DNA of 20,032 bases, from positions 104,808-124,839 of the forward strand of contig PS015346.1 in the NCBI GenBank assembly GCA_048213135.1, written 5' to 3'. Positions 14,501-20,032 of the stretch are shown here, piece by piece (the first letter of the stretch is position 1; the number at the start of each line of letters is the position of its first letter). This DNA comes from Reclinomonas americana ATCC 50394. Lineage: Eukaryota > Jakobida > Jakobea > Jakobida. The notes under the pieces were generated by a model that worked only from the letters and a program-made list of their open reading frames with translations, was not told the origin of the DNA and ran no database searches. Both the position numbers and the translations under genes were made by a program.

Positions 14501-15023
14501 ACAGTCACCAACACCACGAGATTCTTCGGGTTTTGTCGTGCGCACGTGCCCAGGTGTTGCGCAGCGATCTTGATGGCGCTGGCTACACCGGCATTCTGGG
14601 TGGCCGCCACAGCCGCGTCGCCCTCCACGTCCAGAAGCGGTTCGGCATAGTCCTCGGCGCGCGCAGCAAAGTCAAACAGTGGTTGGCGATCGTTGGTGAG
14701 CACTTGGAAGTTCACCGCCGGCGTGTGCTGGCCATACAGCACCACCGAGAAGTTGACAGATCGCGGATCATCGCGATCCAGACGCGAATGGCTCAACAGC
14801 ATGCGCACAATGCTCTTGACGGTCAGCACCTCCCATGCCATCGGCAAGCACTGCAACAGGGAGCACACACAAGGAAATCGTCAGAGGCAGGCGAGAATGC
14901 AATCACACAGAGGAGAGAGTGGACTAGGAAGTAGAACGCAACGAGGACGATGTTGGTGCTCTCGCTGAGTGGCGGGAGCACAATGCTCTGCAGGCGTTGA
15001 TGTTCATCGCCGGCAATATCCAT
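11598..15023 (-). CDS. vWA-FN3-IFI44-like GTPase-domain protein, degenerate nucleotide site
   Basis: Minus-strand exons: 15023-14943, 14850-14499, 14420-14201, 14137-13992, 13911-13753, 13691-13567, 13489-13337, 13260-11886, 11812-11598 (TAA); 941 residues from MDIAGDEHQ. Residues about 22-215 resemble a von Willebrand factor A domain (TNIVLCLPMAW, LTVKSIVRMLL, VNFSVVLYG, KNLVVLVTVG, IPTVVFALH), but the metal-binding DxSxS is absent. A fibronectin type III domain follows at about 220-320 (STELMLKFSM, VHWKIVGEADV, ELVTLRVQGI, YSDETDFYTLP). The GTPase domain, about 345-600, has the IFI44 layout: AYNILFVG at the P-loop, DCWG (410-413), VEGTLPDGF, MVVLAGMD, LVLEPLMHAL. The Walker A reads GLRNGAKS and the NKxD position reads AGMD, so nucleotide binding is doubtful. 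A long Ser/Ala/Pro linker with five 9-residue repeats leads to a helical tail. It is the divergent paralogue of gene 5. Confidence 0.82.
12361..12495 (-). repeat. Five tandem 27-bp units encoding PSAPMFAQQ
   Basis: Five near-identical 27-bp units lie at 12361-12387, 12388-12414, 12415-12441, 12442-12468 and 12469-12495. They encode PSAPMFAQQ and variants (one QQT, one QPP) in the linker of gene 4. The low divergence points to recent expansion. The paralogue lacks this repeat. Confidence 0.93.
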
Positions 15024-15682
15024 GACAGTCAAAGTGGTTCTCTCTCCGAGGCAGAAGTGGAAATGTGTGGAAACAACCTGTCATCGACAGTGCCATGTCG
15101 GATCGCAGACATTTCCGGCTGACGACTGCCGGCACCTGTTGTCCGCTGGTCTCCCGGACACGTTGGCAGCCGCGGAGCTCGAGGGTGCCACAGGCGAGGG
15201 AGATGACGACTGCGCACTTGCAATTGAAACGATCATCGATCGCGATTATTTACGTACGCGCTGCGTGTTTTGAACCAAAACCCGCTTGCAGCTCACGCGC
15301 GCAGGCGAGCATGCCGTGAGAGGAGGAGGGAAAGGGCAAGGAAGGGGATACGTGGTAGCGGGGCACAGTCGCACGGTTGACTTCTGCCGGGTCGCGCAAT
15401 GATATCGTCAGCCGGGAATGCAATTGTTCGCGTCCTGTCGAAAGATGGAAATGCACGCGCGCACTGCGCGTACTGCCCGGCAAACTGAGGACGCGTACTC
15501 TTCTCCCTACTATCACTGCGTCGCACATTGACGCAAGTGAGCACACCTTGCGACTCTTGGTGTATTTGCATGTCCAGTCGTATTCGGATCAATTGCGAAC
15601 CCGGCATGTCCCGTCGCGCGGTACATTTCCTGTCACACAACTCGCTTTTTCTCTGTGTCTGCTGAGCACTTGCAACGCGAAC
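15024..15682. promoter_or_regulatory. Divergent intergenic region (659 bp) between paralogous genes 4 and 5
   Basis: This spacer lies between the start codons of the two head-to-head paralogues and must contain both promoters, allowing co-regulation. It includes ATCATCGATCGCGATTATTT (about 15233-15252) and TTTGAACCAAAA. No convincing TATA box is visible. Open frames on both strands cross the region but show no domain features and contradict the exon structure of both genes, so I do not call them. Confidence 0.55.
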
Positions 15683-18600
15683 ATGGCTGCTCTCGAACCC
15701 GTTGTACCCGACTTTGTCGCCGCAGACGACTTTCGTGCACCGCCACCGGCGCCCCGGCTGTTGCCGGCGGCGCCTCTGGTCCTCACCGAGGCGGACCAGC
15801 TGCGACTGGCCCACAAGTTCACTGGACCGGCGTCGCAGACGGCTGATGTAGTGGTCGTTGCGTGCGATGTATAGAGAGAGGGATGAGGGAAGGCTGGGAG
15901 GAGGGGAGAGCGTTACTTCGTTGTCTTCTTGTCGGCTGTCCTACATTTGCTTTGTCTGCGTGGTGAGAGCAAGATCGGTGAAGTAAGAAGTAGGAGATGG
16001 AGGCAGGAGTCGTCTCTCTCTCTCTCTCTCTCCCTCCCTTCATCATGCTACTCTTATTCTTCTTCTCCGTGTGTGTGTGTTTGTTGTTGTCAGATTGTTG
16101 CCTTCTGCTCCTTCAACACTGCGTGGAGTGCAATCACTGCTCTCTCTCACACATACCTCTTGATCCTTCTTCTCTGTCTGTATGTGTGTGTGTTTGAGTG
16201 TGAGTGACTTTGTCTGTTTTTGACTGCGTTGCCACTTGTCTTTCTCATTCGTCTTCAATCACGCCTTTCATCTTTTTTGCTTGTGTGCATGTTGTCAGAG
16301 TGACATCTCTCCCCTTCTCTTCCCTCCTCTCCTACCTCTCTCATCCTCCCTCTCTCTCTCTCTCCGTCTCTCTATCGCGCCGTTCTTCTCATCCATGTTG
16401 TCAGATCTTGTCTTGTTGTCTGCTGCTTGCTCACTACTTCATCTCCACTCTTTCAGGCCTTCCCGAACGGCGCCAACACCAACCTCAAGTTGACCCAGCA
16501 CCTGTACCGCGTCCTCGCCACATGCCTCAACCTCGATGAATCGAATCGCGCCGGCACTGCGCTTGCCGTCGTGTACTACGGCAGTGAATTCCTGGATGGC
16601 GCCAAGGTGGAGACCGACCTGACGTCGAACTCGCGCTTGCACCTCGAGCGTGCTGCCGGTTGCGTCTTGATCAGCGAAGGATATATTCTTTCTTGCACTT
16701 TGTTTCTCACACCACGCGATTTACAGTCATGGAAAAGAACCCGGCAGCCACCTCCACGCACATCCACAAGGCCATTGACGTCAGCCACAATCACATGTTG
16801 GGCCAGGAGCCTGGTCGCCGCAAATTTGTTGTGCTGGTGGTCAATGGTACGCTGCACGACGCATGTCCTCCTTTTCCCCTGCGTGGTGATTGTGCTGCTC
16901 ACATCGCATTGCTTTGGCGTGAACAGGTGACATCCAGGACGCACAGGCTGCTGAGCGCCACGCTTCCAACCTTCACACTGCCCGAGTGACGACTGTCGCC
17001 TTTGTCCTCGGTGCTGATGCCTGCCACAGTGCTACAGTGGAGGAGGCACTGCGTCCAGTGATCTCCGCCGACTGCTTGTTCCGCGCAGAGCGACTTGAGG
17101 AAATCGAGTTTCTCTTTGGCAAGACCTCCACCGTCGTTCGCCCGGTGCCACAGATCGAGGCACACAATCGCACCTCGTCCAAGCTCGAGCTGAAGTTCAA
17201 GATGAGCTCCGATCAAAGTGCGGCTGGAGCCGTGAAGTCTTTTGAGCTGGAGCGCCGCATTCGTGGAAGTCCCATGGAGGTGGCATCGGCACCAGCTGCC
17301 GCCGGTGAGTATATTTTTTAGAGAGTTGATTGCTCTCTTGCGTCTGTGAGGCGCTGACGGGAATTCTCTCTCCAGATGACGCTTCTGGTTCTCAGGCTCG
17401 TGTGGGAGAACGTTGCGTCTCTACGGAAGTGATTCTCTGCCTCTTGTCTTTTGCTCACTGCATGACTACTTGAACAGCCAAGTGGGTGGAATTTGGTAGC
17501 GTGGCAGCCAACATCAACGAGCTGCACATTGAGCATCTCGAGCCCGACGAGCTGCTGGTGTTGCGTGCATGCGCCGTGTTTGAGGATGGCTCTCAGTCGC
17601 CATGGTCGCCAGTGACCGAGTACCGCACGCTGTCCAGTTGCGTGCGCTGCACAAGACCACTTGGTGACGTTTGCAACTTTGTGCTGATGGCGCAACTGAA
17701 ATGCAGGGCCCCGTTTGCGTGCTGAGGACTTGCCAGACTACCGGCAGGCCTTGGTGGCGCGCGTTGAGAACTTTGCCCGCGACCGCCATGCCATTGTGCC
17801 GTACAATGTGCTACTTTTCGGAAACATGGGTGCGGGCAAGTCATCCACGGTCATCACCACGATGAGCGCCATGAAGGGCAAGTTCGTGGCGGCCGCGACG
17901 GCACGCAAGCAAAACGGCACCGTCACGTTCACCAACTCTGACTATTCGGTGGTCGACGACAGTGTGTATCTGCATGATGTGTGGGTGCGTGCATTCGCTT
18001 GTGCTGTCTTGGTGATTGATAACCACTACTTTGTATTCACGCTTAGCTTGTGGTTGCAGGGCTACGACGCCAGGATGTACACCGAGGAAGTGACAGAAGA
18101 CCTTATCAATGGTACTCTCCCAGACGGGTTCGACTGCCGCCACAAGGGCAAACCTGCAGCGGCTGCAAGTGGCAGTCATGTGCGCGGCAGCAGTCGTCTT
18201 GTGCACGCCAATTCGGAGCCGGAGGACGATGTGCTCGAGAGCTGCTTGGCAACGCACATGCACTCAGCCATGGTCGTTTTTGAGGCTGACGCGTTGGACA
18301 ATGGCCTTAAGCTCTCCGAGCTGAAGGAGATGCTTGCGTTGCTCACTCGCCACGGTTAGCATGTTGTTTTTCGTGACTTCTTCATCTATGTTTCTTGCTC
18401 ACCTTCTGTTATCCACAGACTTGCAGTTTGTCGTTCTTTTGAGCAAGCTCGACATCATTGACCCGCGCCTGGCAGGCCACAACGCCGTACTGGCTCTGGA
18501 CAGTGACATTGTCGCCAAGGCCATGGAGGACTTTGCCGCGCGTGCCGGCATTCCTCTCGGCTGCGTGTACCCAGTTGTCAACTTCAGTGGTCCCAACGCG

Positions 18601-19422
18601 TATCCCGACCTCGGCAGCGAGGTGCTCGTGCTCGAGGCACTGCTGGGTGCACTGGAGCTGGCGGACGGCTACTGCGTCACTCAGCGTCGTGCTGCGGCGG
18701 CCAAGCTGGTTCACGGCCACGTTCGAGATGCCGACACGCAGTTTGCATTGAACACTGTGCGCAACAGAGGCTTTGATGTGCCCGCCGCATTGGTGGAGGC
18801 TGCACAGCAGACGGACGACTTGCGAGCGCTGGTGAATCACCTGGTGCGCGAGTGCGGCTACGACGCGGCCATGAAGGCTGTGTTCGATGTGCCCAAGGCG
18901 GATGAGCAGGAGAGGGTGGTGGCTGCGCCCATGCCAGCAGCGTCTGTTCCGTACCAGCCCAACGTTGCTGCCGGTGGTGGGTGGAACGCCAGGTCTTTTG
19001 CCGCACCGGCACCGGTACCGTCGTATGTGCCGCCGTATGCCGGCGGCTACTCGGCTCCAGTCAAGCCTGGCAACACGACTCCTTTGTCGGTGCCGAATTT
19101 GGACGACGTCGACGGCTTCGCGCCTGAGAGCGATGTCGGCGGCTGGCTGGGCAGTTGCGTTTGGCTACTGTATCACCATGTCACTCCCATGCGACATATA
19201 TGCTCACTTGTGTCTTGCACGTCAGCTCTGTGCGACCGGAACAGGCACTGGAACCGGGATAGTGTCGACGAACTGGTGGAGTGGCTGCTTGAGGAGAACA
19301 TCTCCTCGCTGCAGGCACTGTACCGGCAATGGTCGACGGTAATGAGCAACGGCCCTACCGTGGATCGTTCCGTGTGCCAGAGCATTTACGGAGAGCTGGA
19401 CGCCATCATCACCATGTCGTGA
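15683..19422 (+). CDS. vWA-FN3-IFI44-like GTPase protein with intact P-loop
   Basis: Exons: 15683-15856, 16457-16658, 16727-16846, 16927-17304, 17376-17411, 17478-17636, 17707-17984, 18060-18354, 18419-19153, 19226-19422 (TGA); 857 residues starting MAALEPVVPDF. A divergent von Willebrand factor A-like domain at about 45-240 (ADVVVAFPNGAN, ALAVVYYG, KFVVLVVNGD, VTTVAFVLG) lacks the DxSxS metal site. The fibronectin type III domain spans about 255-355 (KLELKFKM, KWVEFGSV, ELLVLRACAVFEDG, TEYRTLS). The IFI44-type GTPase domain, about 370-625, has an intact Walker A GNMGAGKS (395-402), DVWG (448-451), LINGTLPDGF, the NKxD-like SKLD (556-559) and VLVLEALLGALELADGY. A Pro/Ala/Gly-rich linker and a helical tail (VDELVEWLLEENISSLQAL) follow. 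IFI44 proteins are interferon-induced and antiviral in vertebrates; the role in a protist is unknown. The 159-nt FN3 exon equals that of gene 4 in length and phase. Confidence 0.85.
15857..16456 (+). other. 600-bp intron 1 of gene 5
   Basis: Donor GTTGCGT follows ADVVV; acceptor CTTTCAG precedes AFPNGAN (phase 0). The paralogue has a 92-bp intron at the same site. The stretch is pyrimidine-rich with short CT and GT runs and three copies of GTTGTCAG (16086, 16291, 16397) that resemble unused acceptors. No extra exon was supported. Confidence 0.75.
17376..17411 (+). other. 36-nt microexon in gene 5
   Basis: A segment bounded by TCTCTCCAG and GAAC|GTTGCGT divides what would be a 173-bp intron into introns of 71 and 66 bp, both typical here. 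It joins in phase 1 on both sides and encodes about 12 residues (DASGSQARVGE) just before the FN3 strand KWVEF. Its length is divisible by three, so skipping it would keep the frame. Confidence 0.65.
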
Positions 19423-19831
19423 AACAAACACCCACTAGTATCTGTAAAATGAAGATGTGCTCGCTGCAGATGCGCAAGGGGAGGGGAGGGGAGGGAAGGA
19501 GGGAGGGGAGAGTGAGAAAAAGGCCGAAAACAACAACAGCTTGAAGACTGGCGTTTGTAGTAGTCGCATGCAAGACAACAACAACAACAATTCATTCACC
19601 AACAAACAAGCAACAGCTGTCTTGATGACCAAGTTCAACCGTATCCAAAACATCAACACCAACACCAATCTTGAGGCAGCAGCAGGTTCCTTGTGTGTGT
19701 GTGCACGTGTTCGAATTCGCTCTCGGAGCTTCGAACAAGTCGAGAACTGCGATCTTCACCGCATAAGCGTGGTTGCAGCTGCATGACCATCTTGGGTCGA
19801 TAGCAGCGTGCGATCACTATCGCGAGCCCAG
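19423..19831. other. 3' flank of gene 5
   Basis: A purine-rich stretch (GGGGAGGGGAGGGAAGGAGG, near 19480-19510), then AAC-rich repeats at about 19574-19590 and 19640-19670. No AATAAA signal and no supported gene were found. Frames open on both strands are low-complexity. Confidence 0.5.
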
Positions 19832-19913
19832 GTAAGTGGCTGGTGCGTAATTAGCATCACTTACAGCATGAAAAACTCCTTCTTGTTCAAACACTTCATT
19901 CACCACATTCCAG
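19832..19913 (+). other. Possible intron of a further downstream gene
   Basis: CCCAG|GTAAGT at 19832 is a strong donor, and CACATTCCAG at 19913 a good acceptor. The implied 82-bp intron matches the usual size here. From 19914 to the window end all three + frames are open (about 38 codons), so the coding frame cannot be chosen. The exon upstream has an early in-frame stop after its only ATG, so this would be a 5' UTR intron or a chance pairing. Confidence 0.3.
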
Positions 19914-20032
19914 TTCAACCTCATCAAGTACTCTTCACTTGTTTGCTTCGAATTCACGGATCCGGACCCATTGGCCAGTTTGCTTTATTATGCTTGCCTG
20001 CATGCTTATGGCCTTTTCCCGAATTCGATGTG

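Noticed and set aside
15293-15874. Open frames of 173 aa (-) and 165 aa (+) upstream of gene 5
   Set aside because: The + frame is simply the upstream extension of exon 1 plus read-through into its intron. The - frame is its antisense with no recognisable content.

Overview
The window is nuclear DNA of a unicellular eukaryote, not bacterial. Five multi-exon protein genes sit in 20 kb. Most introns are 53-92 bp GT-AG introns, and a few longer ones (600-1056 bp) are filled with CT/GT microsatellites or minisatellites. The proteins carry runs of Q, S, P and G. Gene density, short introns and homopolymer runs suggest a free-living protist, perhaps amoebozoan; that placement is a guess. I assigned exons by hand from splice sites and phase. 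All five models close in frame (the first is 5'-partial). No transcript data were available.

Layout, with strictly alternating strands: (1) + RhoGAP/coiled-coil protein, 246-3246, 5' end outside the window; (2) - TerD domain fused to leucine-rich repeats, 7222-3281; (3) + large low-complexity protein with a central beta-rich region I do not recognise, 7868-11527; (4) - and (5) + two divergent paralogues, 15023-11598 and 15683-19422. The paralogues share the order vWA-like domain, fibronectin type III domain, IFI44-like GTPase domain, low-complexity linker and a short helical tail. Convergent neighbours are 34 and 70 bp apart; divergent neighbours share 645 and 659 bp. An unfilled gap (6232-6707) lies in intron 1 of gene 2. 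The last 600 bp may hold the start of another gene.

Most noteworthy: the paired vWA-FN3-IFI44-type GTPases, one of which (gene 4) has lost both key nucleotide-binding motifs; the TerD-LRR fusion, with an in-frame TAG that only a 27-33 nt intron would remove; and a recurrent, atypical 5' splice site, GTTGCGT, at about a third of the introns. TerD, vWA and IFI44-type modules are each linked elsewhere to stress or antiviral responses, so this may be a stress/immunity cluster. That is inference only.
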